A stretch of 64,000 nucleotides of DNA from assembly GCF_003946505.1 (NCBI RefSeq), contig NZ_RHON01000001.1:472740-536739 (forward strand). The letters are read 5' to 3'. Shown here piece by piece: positions 36,045 to 44,338 of this stretch. The DNA comes from Companilactobacillus mishanensis (lineage in GTDB: Bacteria > Bacillota > Bacilli > Lactobacillales > Lactobacillaceae). The position numbers and the translations under genes were made by a program. Under the pieces are notes generated by a model. It searched no databases. It had not been told where the DNA came from and was given only the letters and a program-made list of their open reading frames with translations. The number at the start of each line of letters is the position of its first letter. Within the stretch, counting starts at the first letter, position 1.

Positions 36045-36575
36045 ATGAGAAAAGTTATATTTTTTGGAGCAATCAGTATGGATGGATTTCTAGCTGATAA
36101 AGATTACTCACTAGATTGGTTATTCAAATATGATAGTAAACTGGTAACCGAGAAATGCTACGACCCGTTCATAAAAAATGTTGGAACAACGATTATGGGT
36201 AGACAAACTTATAATGACTTGATCAAAGAAGTTGGCAAAGTTCCTTATGACGACATGGATAACTACATCCTTTCTCATCACGCACTACCAGTTGAATATC
36301 AACAAAATAACGTTATCCAAACCAGTGGACCAGTTACCGATCTTGTCAGAAAACTAAAAGTATCAGAAGGCAAAGATATTTGGATCGTCGGTGGTGGAAA
36401 ATTGGTTACCGAACTTATCTCCACAAAGTTGATAGATACTTTAGAGATTCAAATCGCCCCAGTAATTCTTGGTGATGGCCAACGATTATTTGAATCAGTA
36501 GACGCTCCTTCCCAATTCAAACTGCAAAGTGCCGAACAATATGGACAATTTACCGATCTTGTTTTTCAACTATAG
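36045..36575 (+). CDS. RibD C-terminal/dihydrofolate reductase-like protein
   Basis: A 176-residue protein of the RibD_C/DHFR-like fold. It starts MRKVIFFGAISMDGFLADKD, as in the YyaP/YwjB-type proteins, and has TTIMGRQTYND and IWIVGGGKLVTELIS, the nucleotide-binding part. It probably reduces some substrate with NADPH; it is not the true DHFR (folA) and not riboflavin RibD. AAGGTAGTG precedes the ATG. Neighbours give no hint. Confidence 0.85.
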   Translation: MRKVIFFGAISMDGFLADKDYSLDWLFKYDSKLVTEKCYDPFIKNVGTTIMGRQTYNDLIKEVGKVPYDDMDNYILSHHALPVEYQQNNVIQTSGPVTDLVRKLKVSEGKDIWIVGGGKLVTELISTKLIDTLEIQIAPVILGDGQRLFESVDAPSQFKLQSAEQYGQFTDLVFQL

Positions 36576-36627
36576 ATAAAATTGTATATGGTACAATTTA
36601 TTAATCATATCTTGGGGAGGATAAAAT

Positions 36628-36978
36628 ATGTCAAAAAGTACTAACGCTCAAAAATCTGGATGGATCGTTTGGTGGATCAATAATGTAATCCTAGTTTTCG
36701 GAGGATTATTCATCGTATTGTTCTTAAGTAACAATGGTAAGCCAACACCAATTCACCCAACAAATGCAATGTTATTCATCTTTTTCTTGTTTGCACTTGT
36801 TCTAGCAATTGCCCTTCAAGTAGCAGCTTACTTCATGATCAAATTCTTACACAGAGATCTTTCTTATATTTACCCTGCTGTACTTGTTGCTTTTGGATTT
36901 TTCTGCGGTGCATATCTATACTTTATTCCTGGACTTTGGGGAATCATGTACAACAACCATGCAAAACTAAATAAGTAA
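36628..36978 (+). CDS. uncharacterised small membrane protein (3 membrane segments)
   Basis: A 116-residue membrane protein: segments at about 12-29, 45-72 and 80-103, with a short soluble N-terminus and a lysine-ended tail. TTGGGGAGGA precedes the ATG and a terminator follows (about 36984-37019), so it is its own unit. I do not recognise the family. Numerous aromatic residues and a GKPTPIHPTN loop between the first two segments are visible. Confidence 0.7.
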   Translation: MSKSTNAQKSGWIVWWINNVILVFGGLFIVLFLSNNGKPTPIHPTNAMLFIFFLFALVLAIALQVAAYFMIKFLHRDLSYIYPAVLVAFGFFCGAYLYFIPGLWGIMYNNHAKLNK

Positions 36979-36983
36979 ACATT

Positions 36984-37019
36984 AAGGCAATTGGAAATTA
37001 CTCCAATTGTCTTTTTTTA
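36984..37019 (+). terminator. terminator after the small membrane protein
   Basis: AAGGCAATTGGA-AATTAC-TCCAATTGTCTT hairpin followed by T run. Confidence 0.85.
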
Positions 37020-37050
37020 TAGCGTTTTGTGATTTTTTTATCAAAGTCTA

Positions 37051-37098
37051 TTGATTTCACATAGACAACCCTCTATATTTAAATTAGATGATATAGAG
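37051..37098 (+). promoter_or_regulatory. ars promoter with overlapping inverted-repeat operator
   Basis: TTGATT (37051-37056), 17-base spacer, TATATT (37074-37079). A perfect inverted pair CTCTATAT (37071-37078) and ATATAGAG (37091-37098) covers the -10 element and ends next to the arsR ribosome site AAAGGAGG. Binding here by ArsR would block initiation; the metal-free repressor as binder is inferred from position. Confidence 0.75.
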
Positions 37099-37112
37099 AA
37101 AGGAGGCATTCA

Positions 37113-37451
37113 ATGGACTATACAAACTTAAGCAAGCAACTCAAAGCTATTTCTGACCCAAATCGATTAAAAATCATTGATTTGCTCTCATGTGGAACTA
37201 TGTGTGCCTGTGATATACTTGAACACTTTGAATTCACGCAACCTACACTTTCTCACCACATGAGAATACTTCAGGATGCAAAAGTCGTTGATGCCGAAAA
37301 AGTTGGCAAGTGGCAACATTACACTTTAAGCCAATCTTTTGAAGAAAGCTTTCCGTTAAATATAGCTAACCTATTGGCTAACGATGAAAATTGCATTTGC
37401 CATTGTAAGAACGCAAATAAAAAGGAGGATTTGATTTATGAAAAAAGTTGA
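37113..37451 (+). CDS. arsR: ArsR/SmtB-family repressor of the arsenic operon
   Basis: A 112-residue winged-helix repressor that leaves DNA when it binds As(III)/Sb(III). It has the metal-binding helix signature MCACDIL (Cys-x-Cys, matching the classic ELCVCDL), then the recognition helix FTQPTLSHHMRIL. The C-terminal tail has four more cysteines and histidines (CICHCK), possibly extra thiol ligands. The arsD start lies inside its end (14-base overlap), so the operon is tightly coupled. Confidence 0.95.
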   Translation: MDYTNLSKQLKAISDPNRLKIIDLLSCGTMCACDILEHFEFTQPTLSHHMRILQDAKVVDAEKVGKWQHYTLSQSFEESFPLNIANLLANDENCICHCKNANKKEDLIYEKS

Positions 37452-37776
37452 AGTCTTTGAACATGCATTATGCTGTTCAACTGGTGTGTGTGGACCATCA
37501 GTTAAACCAGAATTGATCACTATTACATTGGTATCTAACAAATTAAAGGATAATCCTGACATTGAATTTAATAGATACAACCTAAATACCGATACAGAAG
37601 AATTCGTTAAGAATCCTAAGGTTATTGAAGCAATGCACAAAAAGGACAAATCAGATAAATTGCCAATTACTCTTGTTGACGACGAGATCGTAAAAACTGG
37701 TTCATATCCAACTGTTAAAGAATATGAAGAATACACAGGAGTTTCATTAACAAACATCAAGCAAGAAGTTAAATAA
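37438..37776 (+). CDS. arsD: arsenic metallochaperone ArsD
   Basis: A 112-residue thioredoxin-fold chaperone that passes As(III) to the ArsA ATPase and weakly represses the operon. The metal site Cys12-Cys13 and Cys18 (ALCCSTGVCGPS) is intact; the fold runs through LPITLVDDEIVKTGSYPT. The vicinal Cys pairs found near the C-terminus of some homologues are absent. It overlaps arsR and is followed by arsA after 27 bases with GGGAGG. Confidence 0.95.
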   Translation: MKKVEVFEHALCCSTGVCGPSVKPELITITLVSNKLKDNPDIEFNRYNLNTDTEEFVKNPKVIEAMHKKDKSDKLPITLVDDEIVKTGSYPTVKEYEEYTGVSLTNIKQEVK

Positions 37777-37803
37777 CAGCGTTACTTCCTGGGAGGTTTT
37801 TAT

Positions 37804-39534
37804 ATGAAAAAATTTGATCCTTTAAATGGCAATTTGACTCATTATTTATTCTTCACCGGTAAAGGTGGAGTTGGTAAGACATCGATTGCCAGTGCTACCG
37901 CCTTACAACTTGTAGACAACGGATATAAGGTTGCCATGGTTTCGACTGACCCTGCCAGTAATCTACAAGATGTATTCGAAATGAAATTACCTAATAAACT
38001 TACTGCCGTGGAAAAAGCTCCAGGGTTATTTCTAGCAAACTTTGACCCTGTCACCGCAGCCAACGAATATAAGGAAAGTGTTCTCAGACCATATAAGAAC
38101 GTGTTACCAGAATCTGCATTGAAAAATATGGAAGAACAATTATCCGGTTCGTGTACAGTTGAAGTTGCAGCTTTTAACGAGTTCGCTCATTTCTTGACCG
38201 ATGAAAAAGTTGATAATGAATTTGATTATATTATTTTTGATACCCCGCCAACCGGACATACAATTAGAATGTTGCAATTGCCTTCAGCTTGGAATAATTA
38301 TCTAGATGAAAATGACCGTGGTGTTTCTTGTTTAGGACAACTATCTGGATTAAGTGATAAGAAAGAAATGTATGAAAAAGCCGTCCAAACTTTGACCGAT
38401 GACTCTTTGACGACCTTGCTTCTTGTCACACGTCCTCAAAGAACATCCCTAAAAGAAACCATCAGATCATCCGGTGAATTATCAGATATTGGAATGAAAA
38501 ATCAAAAAATAATTGTCAATGGAACCATCCTAGACTTCGATGATGAAGCTTCAAAAAGTATTTATGAGCATCAACAAGCCGACTTATCAGAGTTTAGCGA
38601 TTTCTTAAATAGTTCACCTTGCTTCGAAGTGCCATTACGTTCTTATAATATATCCAGCCTTGAGAACATCAGATTGGTTTTGAATGACGTCCAACCGGAA
38701 AATAAGGATGTCGATTTACCTGATGATGACTTTCCTAGTATTAACACAATCGTTGACAATTTGATCGATACTAAAAAGAAACTAGTATTTACAATGGGAA
38801 AAGGTGGCGTTGGAAAGACTACAGTGGCCGTTCAAATCGCCAATCAAATGGCTGAACGTGGTAAAACGGTTCGCCTCATAACGACCGACCCTGCCGATCA
38901 CTTATCTTATTTCAATATTGATGATAAAAATATCAATGTAAACCACATCAATGAGAAAACGGCTTTACTAGACTATCAAACTGAAGTTTTAGATGATGCG
39001 AAGAAAGCAATGGATACAGATGATGTTGATTATATTGCTGAAGATTTAAGATCACCTTGTACTCAAGAAATCGCAGTTTTCAGAGAATTTGCTAATTTAA
39101 TAGCTGACAACGAAGATGACGTTGTCGTTGTTGATACAGCACCTACTGGACATACCTTACTTCTTCTAGATTCCACTCAAAGATATGCCGCCGAAATCAA
39201 ACGTACTTCTGGTGAAATACCTCAATCAATGATTGAACTGTTGCCAAAATTACAGGATCCAGAACAAACTGAAATAGTCATGGTTACATTGCCTGAGCCA
39301 ACTCCAGTTTACGAATCAATGCGCTTGAATGATGATTTGAATCGGGCCAAAATTGCACATACTTGGTGGATCGTAAATCAAAGTTTCTTTGCAACTAAAA
39401 CAAGCAATAAATTCTTGAAGGTTCGTGCAAAAGATGAAATAGAATGGATCGAAAAGGTAAAATCTATTTCTAATGGACACTTTGCCGTTGAGAAATGGAA
39501 TCCTAACTTTGAAAAAGATTTTCTAAAAATCTAA
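37804..39534 (+). CDS. arsA: arsenite-stimulated ATPase ArsA
   Basis: A 576-residue two-domain ATPase that normally powers the ArsB arsenite pump. Each half has its P-loop (FTGKGGVGKTSIAS near residue 18; TMGKGGVGKTTVAV near 333) and the DTAPTGHT signature (FDTPPTGHTIRML and VDTAPTGHTLLLL). Cysteines at SGSCTVE and LRSPCTQE match positions of the metal-binding cysteines in the family. GGGAGG precedes the ATG. The partner pump gene arsB or acr3 does not follow, which is unusual for an operon with arsD and arsA. Confidence 0.96.
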   Translation: MKKFDPLNGNLTHYLFFTGKGGVGKTSIASATALQLVDNGYKVAMVSTDPASNLQDVFEMKLPNKLTAVEKAPGLFLANFDPVTAANEYKESVLRPYKNVLPESALKNMEEQLSGSCTVEVAAFNEFAHFLTDEKVDNEFDYIIFDTPPTGHTIRMLQLPSAWNNYLDENDRGVSCLGQLSGLSDKKEMYEKAVQTLTDDSLTTLLLVTRPQRTSLKETIRSSGELSDIGMKNQKIIVNGTILDFDDEASKSIYEHQQADLSEFSDFLNSSPCFEVPLRSYNISSLENIRLVLNDVQPENKDVDLPDDDFPSINTIVDNLIDTKKKLVFTMGKGGVGKTTVAVQIANQMAERGKTVRLITTDPADHLSYFNIDDKNINVNHINEKTALLDYQTEVLDDAKKAMDTDDVDYIAEDLRSPCTQEIAVFREFANLIADNEDDVVVVDTAPTGHTLLLLDSTQRYAAEIKRTSGEIPQSMIELLPKLQDPEQTEIVMVTLPEPTPVYESMRLNDDLNRAKIAHTWWIVNQSFFATKTSNKFLKVRAKDEIEWIEKVKSISNGHFAVEKWNPNFEKDFLKI

Positions 39535-39555
39535 ATTTATTATGAGGCCCCTAAA

Positions 39556-39966
39556 GTGAAAAAAATATATTTTTTATGTACTGGTAATTCTTGCCGAAGC
39601 CAAATGGCAGAAGGACTCGCCAAGAAAATTTTACCGAAGGATTGGGAAATACGTAGTGCTGGGGTCGAAGTCCATGGACTAAATCCCAGAGCCGTCAAAT
39701 CTATGGCTGAAATTGGTATCGATATTTCGGAAAATCAATCCAAAATTATTGATGATAACTATCTTCAACAATGTGACCTTGTTGTAACTTTATGTGGAGA
39801 TGCTCGAGACCGTTGCCCGATTACACCGTCATCTGTTAAGAAATTACATTGGCCACTACCTGATCCAGCACAAGCTACCGGGACCGAATCGGAAATCATG
39901 GAACAATTCCGTTCCGTTCGAAATCAAATTGAATCAAAAATAACTGAATTAAAGAACTTTGAATAA
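39556..39966 (+). CDS. arsC: arsenate reductase, thioredoxin-coupled type, GTG start
   Basis: A 136-residue enzyme of the low-molecular-weight phosphatase fold that reduces As(V) to As(III). The catalytic P-loop is LCTGNSCRS (Cys8, Arg14) and the redox cysteines are Cys80 and Cys87 in [11 protein letters not shown], exactly the pattern of staphylococcal plasmid ArsC. The GTG at 39556 follows GAGG. Last gene of arsRDAC; a strong terminator follows. Confidence 0.95.
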   Translation: MKKIYFLCTGNSCRSQMAEGLAKKILPKDWEIRSAGVEVHGLNPRAVKSMAEIGIDISENQSKIIDDNYLQQCDLVVTLCGDARDRCPITPSSVKKLHWPLPDPAQATGTESEIMEQFRSVRNQIESKITELKNFE

Positions 39967-40010
39967 AAATAAGTCATGGATTTCTTACAGGAAATCCATG
40001 ACTTATTTAT
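39967..40010. terminator. bidirectional terminator after arsC
   Basis: AATAAGTCATGGATTTC-TTACAG-GAAATCCATGACTTATT, a perfect 17-base hairpin, between arsC and the convergent 43-residue gene. Confidence 0.92.
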
Positions 40011-40011
40011 T

Positions 40012-40143
40012 TTAAGCTACTACTGCTTTTAGATTACTTATAGCTTCTTCAATTGTTGTACCGTTAGCAGAAATTTTTTCATTGTTCTTATCTACGACAG
40101 TAAACAATTGCGAATCTGTGTCTAAATATACGCGATATTTCAT
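40012..40143 (-). CDS. 43-residue HicB-like small protein
   Basis: ATG at 40141-40143 with GGAGG nine bases upstream, 43 codons: MKYRVYLDTDSQLFTVVDK, then KISANGTTIEEAISNLKAVV. The layout of two strands followed by a helix opening with a Thr-rich turn resembles the start of HicB/UPF0150 proteins, cut short. No toxin gene is next to it. The good ribosome site and shared terminator make it likely to be expressed; role unknown. Confidence 0.6.
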   Translation of the reverse strand: MKYRVYLDTDSQLFTVVDKNNEKISANGTTIEEAISNLKAVVA

Positions 40144-40397
40144 AGATTGTTTACCTCCATTATTTTAGTTGTGGTAGCGAATACATTTCATTCTATTGAT
40201 TTGTGATATTTTTGTCAAATATAATTTACAACTTTTTTCCAAAACCTTGTCTATCCCTATACTCATGTGATTGATTGCGGTTGCACAAAAGCTTATTTTG
40301 TCAGGATATTTAGTGAATTTCAGCTTTTTTTCAAAAATATTAACTTTTTTGTAAGCATTTTCTTTTTAAGCTAAAATAATGAGATAAATCAAGAAAA

Positions 40398-40769
40398 TCA
40401 TCTCTGATTTCCATTAGAATTTGCATGGTACTTTGTCGATCCATAATGACCATGGGACAGATCATGAACTATATCTGATCCAGGATGAACTAAATGGTCC
40501 GTATCACGATATTCGATCCACAATTGCGTATGATTTTTTAAATCTGTTAGTACTTGTTTATATAGTCCCTCTTTATGTGGGATTTCTAATAAATCGTAAC
40601 TGTGCAACAATTTCTCTTTCTCGCGATAAGCTTGTAAAAAAAAGCTATAACAATGAAAATAATGATTATTAACAATCATCAAATGATACCGCCATTTATA
40701 CTTTCGTAAAAAAAATTTATCAAAGTTCTCAATTAATACCTTTGATTCTTTTAGCAAAGAAATCACCAC
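40398..40769 (-). CDS. uncharacterised protein, third gene of the SOS cassette
   Basis: The frame begins at the base after the UvrX-like stop (GTG at 40767-40769) or at a TTG at 40757, which fits the AGGTGG site better; both starts give nearly the same 119-123 residue protein. It is rich in Tyr and His (LRKYKWRYH, HYFHCYSFF, LSHGHYGSTKY). No membrane segment, no family recognised. Tight junction with the polymerase gene places it in the same SOS-controlled operon. Confidence 0.6.
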   Translation of the reverse strand: MVISLLKESKVLIENFDKFFLRKYKWRYHLMIVNNHYFHCYSFFLQAYREKEKLLHSYDLLEIPHKEGLYKQVLTDLKNHTQLWIEYRDTDHLVHPGSDIVHDLSHGHYGSTKYHANSNGNQR

Positions 40770-42062
40770 CTATGCTTGATGGCCACCAACCAATTTAGAT
40801 CTATCGATTGCCGTACCAGAAGACAACTTACTGCAGCCACGGACCAGTGACTTATATCCATATTTGTCTCTAATTTGATCAATCGTATGTTCCAATCGAA
40901 TATTAGCGTCGTGTTGATCGTTACTCTCGAACAATGACAATTGAAGTGTGCTGGGTCGACTTACTCGATTGACACGAACGCCTAAACTTCGTAACGACTC
41001 ACCTTGCCATTTTTTCTCAAGTAAATATTTAACAGCTCTAATCAGATCTTCAGTCCGATTTGTTGGGTCAACTTTCGTTTGTGCTCCCCAACCTCGTTGG
41101 TTTTTATCATTAGGCTCTGCAAATCCAACTGATATGCCAATAACTTCTCCTAAAACATTATGTTTTCTCAATCGTGTCGCAACTTGATCAGCTATTTCAA
41201 ATAGCACAGTTTCAATATCTTCTTTAGTTGTATAATCACGCATCAATACCTGACTATTTCCATACCCTTTATTGTCTGCTCGAGGTACGTACCTTTTGGC
41301 TAGGTCTGAATAATCAATACCCCAACTATGAAAATACAAAGCATCACCAAGTATTCCAAATTTTTTATTTAATTTTTTCCTGTCCGTATGTGCCAGTTCA
41401 TAAATGGAATTTATTCCCATTCTTTCCAACTTGTTAGCTGTCCTAGCTCCTATCGACCAGAAATCTGTTAACGAAGGTATCTTCCATATTGTGTCTTCAA
41501 TTTCGTCATAATGCCATTCAGCTCGCCATGGATCCTCCTCCTTAGCAGCATTATCCAATGCTAACTTTGCCATCAATGGATTAGGACCAATTCCTACAGT
41601 CGTGACAATTCCAGTTTCCTTAAAAACTTTATCCTGAATTCTTGCAGCAATCTCGTCATTACTACCAAACAGTTTATGACTATGTGTTACGTCAATAAAA
41701 GACTCATCAACACTATATACATACCAATGCTGATCATCGGTAAACTGTCGAAAAATTTGATTTACGCGATAATTTAATTTTATATAATCCTTCATATGAG
41801 GAGCAACCAACTGAATATCCATATCTGGTCTAATTTCAAATTTACGTGTTCCTAATTTCACTCCATAGTTCTTTTTAGTATCTGGGGACGCTGCCAAAAT
41901 AAGTCCACCATTAGATTCTGCACGCGACAATACAGCAATTTTGGCTGCCAGTGGATATTCAGCACGACGGATTGCTTCAGTACTAGCATAAAATGATTTA
42001 CAGTCGATACACATAATATCCCGATACGGTAAACGACTGGGATCATCAAATGGTGTAACCAT
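40770..42062 (-). CDS. uvrX: Y-family DNA polymerase, UvrX/UmuC type
   Basis: Error-prone translesion polymerase. Catalytic motifs are IMCIDCKSFYAS (first Asp, steric-gate Tyr region), SVDESFIDVT (Asp-Glu pair) and the helix-hairpin-helix IWKIPSLTDFWSIGARTANKLERMGI; the tail has a clamp-binding motif LQLSLF. The frame is open further upstream; I place the start at the ATG 42062 just after GGTGGACGG, overlapping the YolD-like gene by 17 bases; ATG 42080 is an alternative. Of the kind carried by plasmids and chromosomes of Firmicutes next to YolD. A LexA-type box precedes the operon. Confidence 0.92.
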   Translation of the reverse strand: MVTPFDDPSRLPYRDIMCIDCKSFYASTEAIRRAEYPLAAKIAVLSRAESNGGLILAASPDTKKNYGVKLGTRKFEIRPDMDIQLVAPHMKDYIKLNYRVNQIFRQFTDDQHWYVYSVDESFIDVTHSHKLFGSNDEIAARIQDKVFKETGIVTTVGIGPNPLMAKLALDNAAKEEDPWRAEWHYDEIEDTIWKIPSLTDFWSIGARTANKLERMGINSIYELAHTDRKKLNKKFGILGDALYFHSWGIDYSDLAKRYVPRADNKGYGNSQVLMRDYTTKEDIETVLFEIADQVATRLRKHNVLGEVIGISVGFAEPNDKNQRGWGAQTKVDPTNRTEDLIRAVKYLLEKKWQGESLRSLGVRVNRVSRPSTLQLSLFESNDQHDANIRLEHTIDQIRDKYGYKSLVRGCSKLSSGTAIDRSKLVGGHQA

Positions 42063-42438
42063 CCGTCCACCACTTGCCATTCTTTTGTATTTCCGCATAA
42101 CGAATTTCTTCAAGATGAAGCAGTCTCGTTTCACCGCTATCTAACTGCAAATAAATTTGTCCACTATTAAATCCAACAACTACTCCCTCAATTTCAGGAA
42201 CATATTCGTCATTTTCCATAACATTAATTTGAACAGTTACTGGCTTAGAGTTCTCCCAAGCATCTTTTAATTTCTCACTAATGATGCCAACTTCCATCTC
42301 AGGTTTTACGGGTGTAAGTTTTTCCTTTACCTTTTCACCCTCCATGAATGCACTATGATCAGATAGTAACCAGCCCATCCACTTCATCATGCCGCGATCG
42401 TTATATAACCATTTTTCGCGTGGTACTATTTGTTCCAT
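42046..42438 (-). CDS. YolD-like protein
   Basis: A 130-residue YolD-like protein, the regular upstream partner of UvrX/DinB-type polymerases in Firmicutes. It starts MEQIVPREKWLYNDRGMMKWMGWLLSDH, where DRGMMKW is the family signature, and ends in a beta domain (GVVVGFNSGQIYLQLDSGETRLLHLEEI). The ATG at 42438 follows GGTGAT. First gene of an SOS cassette YolD-UvrX-unknown. The biochemical role of YolD proteins is not established. Confidence 0.9.
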   Translation of the reverse strand: MEQIVPREKWLYNDRGMMKWMGWLLSDHSAFMEGEKVKEKLTPVKPEMEVGIISEKLKDAWENSKPVTVQINVMENDEYVPEIEGVVVGFNSGQIYLQLDSGETRLLHLEEIRYAEIQKNGKWWTDGYTI

Positions 42439-42466
42439 CTGGATCACCAACCTTTAATGAACATTA

Positions 42467-42484
42467 TACGAACACTTGTTCGTA
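42467..42484 (-). promoter_or_regulatory. LexA (SOS) box of the YolD-uvrX operon
   Basis: TACGAACA-CT-TGTTCGTA, a perfect inverted repeat that contains CGAAC-N4-GTTCG, the Gram-positive LexA/DinR site with one inner departure from the consensus CGAACRNRYGTTYG. It lies 29 bases before the YolD start. Confidence 0.9.
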
Positions 42485-42512
42485 TTTTCAATAATGAGTT
42501 TTTATTTCAGAT

Positions 42513-42555
42513 ACAAAAAAAGGCCCAAACACTTAAATAACAGTGTTTAGACCGA
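42513..42555 (-). terminator. terminator of the CadD-type gene
   Basis: Minus strand GGTCTAAACACT ... AGTGTTTGGGCC hairpin followed by seven T. Confidence 0.85.
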
Positions 42556-42564
42556 GAATATTTT

Positions 42565-43158
42565 TTAATTTATAAAATGAGCAATCGTTCCATTCTCAAA
42601 CAGAATGTATATACCTAATATTATATATATTGCTGAAGTTAAATACTTACCAGATCTTTCTATCAGATTCTGAATGTACTTATTTTTGCTGATCAAAAGT
42701 CCTATTACAAAAAATGCTAGACACATAATGATCATTGTTATATATACAATTACGAGTTGCTGATTACTTACATCTATAAGAATTGGAACGTAGATTGCAA
42801 TATTATCTGCACCACAGGTAGTAACCGTAATTATGGCTGTCATCAAAATAATGCCGCGATTCCCATTCTGAATCTTATTCACGACCTTATCATCATCGTC
42901 ATCGTCCACAAATAGCTGTCTAACACCAATATATATCGGTATCAAACCAAGTAGACCTAATATCCATTCCTGGGGTACAAAGCCCAAAATTCTAGCAATC
43001 AGCATGGATGATAAAATCAAAACTGTAGTACCTGCTAGATCACCAATAAGAACTTTTTTGTAGTTTTTGTAAGTCGCCAGTAATATAACTAATATCAACA
43101 AGTAATCGATGCTGGTAGATATATAAGATACAACTGACTTAACTATTACTTCTGTCAT
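42565..43158 (-). CDS. CadD-family cadmium resistance/transport membrane protein
   Basis: A 197-residue membrane protein with five to six segments of the CadD family (LysE-like superfamily), which gives cadmium resistance by efflux or sequestration. Signs are the start STSIDYLLILVILLATY, a cytoplasmic acidic loop VDDDDDDKV, and TVTTCGADNIAIYVPIL with the single Cys of the family. The ATG at 43158 follows AAGGGTGATC. No cadX-type regulator is next to it. It stands between the SOS cassette and the cold-shock gene, each with own terminator. Confidence 0.85.
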   Translation of the reverse strand: MTEVIVKSVVSYISTSIDYLLILVILLATYKNYKKVLIGDLAGTTVLILSSMLIARILGFVPQEWILGLLGLIPIYIGVRQLFVDDDDDDKVVNKIQNGNRGIILMTAIITVTTCGADNIAIYVPILIDVSNQQLVIVYITMIIMCLAFFVIGLLISKNKYIQNLIERSGKYLTSAIYIILGIYILFENGTIAHFIN

Positions 43159-43220
43159 TTGATCACCCTTTTTATTCCGGTACGGTTCTTTCAATAAACG
43201 TAAGCTAACTATTTTTAGAT

Positions 43221-43256
43221 AAAAAAAGAAGTCACATAAATGTGACTTCTAAAAAA
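43221..43256 (-). terminator. terminator of the cold-shock gene
   Basis: AGAAGTCACAT-AA-ATGTGACTTCT hairpin with T run on the minus strand, seven bases after the stop. Confidence 0.88.
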
Positions 43257-43263
43257 CTAATAA

Positions 43264-43464
43264 TTAGTCTTTGTTAACGTTTGTAGCTTGTGGTCCACGG
43301 TCGCCGTCTTCAACGTCGAATGATACGTGTTGGCCTTCGTCCAAAGTCTTGAATCCGTCTCCTTGGATAGCTGAGAAGTGAACAAATACGTCACTACCAT
43401 CTTCGCGAGTAATAAAACCAAATCCTTTATCAGGGTTAAACCATTTAACTGTTCCTTGTTCCAT
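43264..43464 (-). CDS. csp: cold-shock protein (CspA family)
   Basis: A 66-residue single OB-fold RNA chaperone. RNP1 is KGFGFI and RNP2 is VFVHF, and the whole sequence [18 protein letters not shown]...GPQATNV is canonical. GGAGGTTCATTC precedes the ATG. The upstream 130 bases on the minus strand are hairpin-rich (GCGCACAGCGC) and probably form the long leader seen on cold-shock mRNAs; this is inferred. Confidence 0.97.
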   Translation of the reverse strand: MEQGTVKWFNPDKGFGFITREDGSDVFVHFSAIQGDGFKTLDEGQHVSFDVEDGDRGPQATNVNKD

Positions 43465-43800
43465 ATGAATGAACCTCCAGCGCTGTGCGCATATTTTTTT
43501 GCATTTTTAAGCCAAGTCAGAAAGTAACCATTCATAAAGAAAAATTAAACTTATAACCAACTCTTAATACAATACAGTAAGTATACCCCATTTTTTGAAT
43601 AATAACAGCAAATTTCGCATATTTAACCATATTTAATTTTTTATATATTTATAATTAAATTATCGTAATTCATCTTTTTCAATAATACCAATGCCTAAAA
43701 AGAAATAATCACGTTTCTGACAATTTTTAAAGTAACTTTTGAATGCACCATCTATGATAACATTAACTTAGTATTATAAGTAACTAATAAAGGATAAATT

Positions 43801-43968
43801 ATGAGTAGAGAAAAATTTATTAAATTAGCAAGTACCCTATACGCAATCATACTAGTTGATCCAGAAACTGGCGTTGAATATGTGGCCAGTCCAGGTGGTG
43901 GTGCAATTTTGCCATTGTACAATGCTGATGGAAGTTTGAAGATCAATGAAGAATATCGTCCTAAATAA
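43801..43968 (+). CDS. DUF6440-like small protein (55 residues)
   Basis: ATG at 43801 behind AAAGGATAAATT opens 55 codons. The sequence has YAIILVDPETGVEYVASPGGGAI and PLYNADGSLKI, the layout of the DUF6440 family (a short strand-turn-strand with the GVxY and LPLxxxDG motifs). A gene for a small membrane protein starts 20 bases downstream, so the two probably share a transcript. Role unknown. Confidence 0.8.
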   Translation: MSREKFIKLASTLYAIILVDPETGVEYVASPGGGAILPLYNADGSLKINEEYRPK

Positions 43969-43988
43969 TTTTGGGGAGGCAAAGACTT

Positions 43989-44297
43989 ATGATGGTAAAT
44001 TTAACTAACAGTAATACCAAAGATGTTAAACAAGTAAAAGTCGGCTTTTCGTGGACAACATTTTTCTTTGGTTTCATACCAGCAATATTCAGATGGGATC
44101 TAAAATGGTTTTTAATTATCCTAATCATTGAGATAATTGCCAGCATCCCTACACTTGGCTTTGGATTTTCTGTGGTAGGAATTATTTTTTCATTTTTCTA
44201 CAATAGATTATATATTAATGATCTTATCAAAAAAGGATACCGCCCTTCAGATGAAGAATCTAAGAAAATTCTATCTGAACGTCGTTTTGAATTTTAA
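43989..44297 (+). CDS. small membrane protein, DUF2628-like
   Basis: A 102-residue membrane protein. After a polar start (NTKDVKQVKVGFSWTTFFFGFIPAIFRWDLKWFLI) come two or three membrane segments (about 25-40, 45-75) and a charged tail GYRPSDEESKK. The FSWxxFFFGFxPAxxRxDxKW run is typical of the DUF2628/HrgC-like proteins often found beside DUF6440 genes. GGGGAGG lies nine bases before the ATG at 43989. Function unknown. Confidence 0.75.
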   Translation: MMVNLTNSNTKDVKQVKVGFSWTTFFFGFIPAIFRWDLKWFLIILIIEIIASIPTLGFGFSVVGIIFSFFYNRLYINDLIKKGYRPSDEESKKILSERRFEF

Positions 44298-44306
44298 CAG
44301 CATACT

Positions 44307-44338
44307 AAAAAGTGAGACTAAACGTCTCACTTTTTATT
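44307..44338. terminator. bidirectional terminator
   Basis: AAAAAGTGAGAC-TAAAC-GTCTCACTTTTT hairpin between the DUF2628-like gene and the convergent XRE regulator. Confidence 0.92.

Noticed and set aside
43257..43535. Longer minus-strand frame over the cold-shock gene
   Set aside because: It is in another frame over csp, whose 66-residue product is unmistakable.
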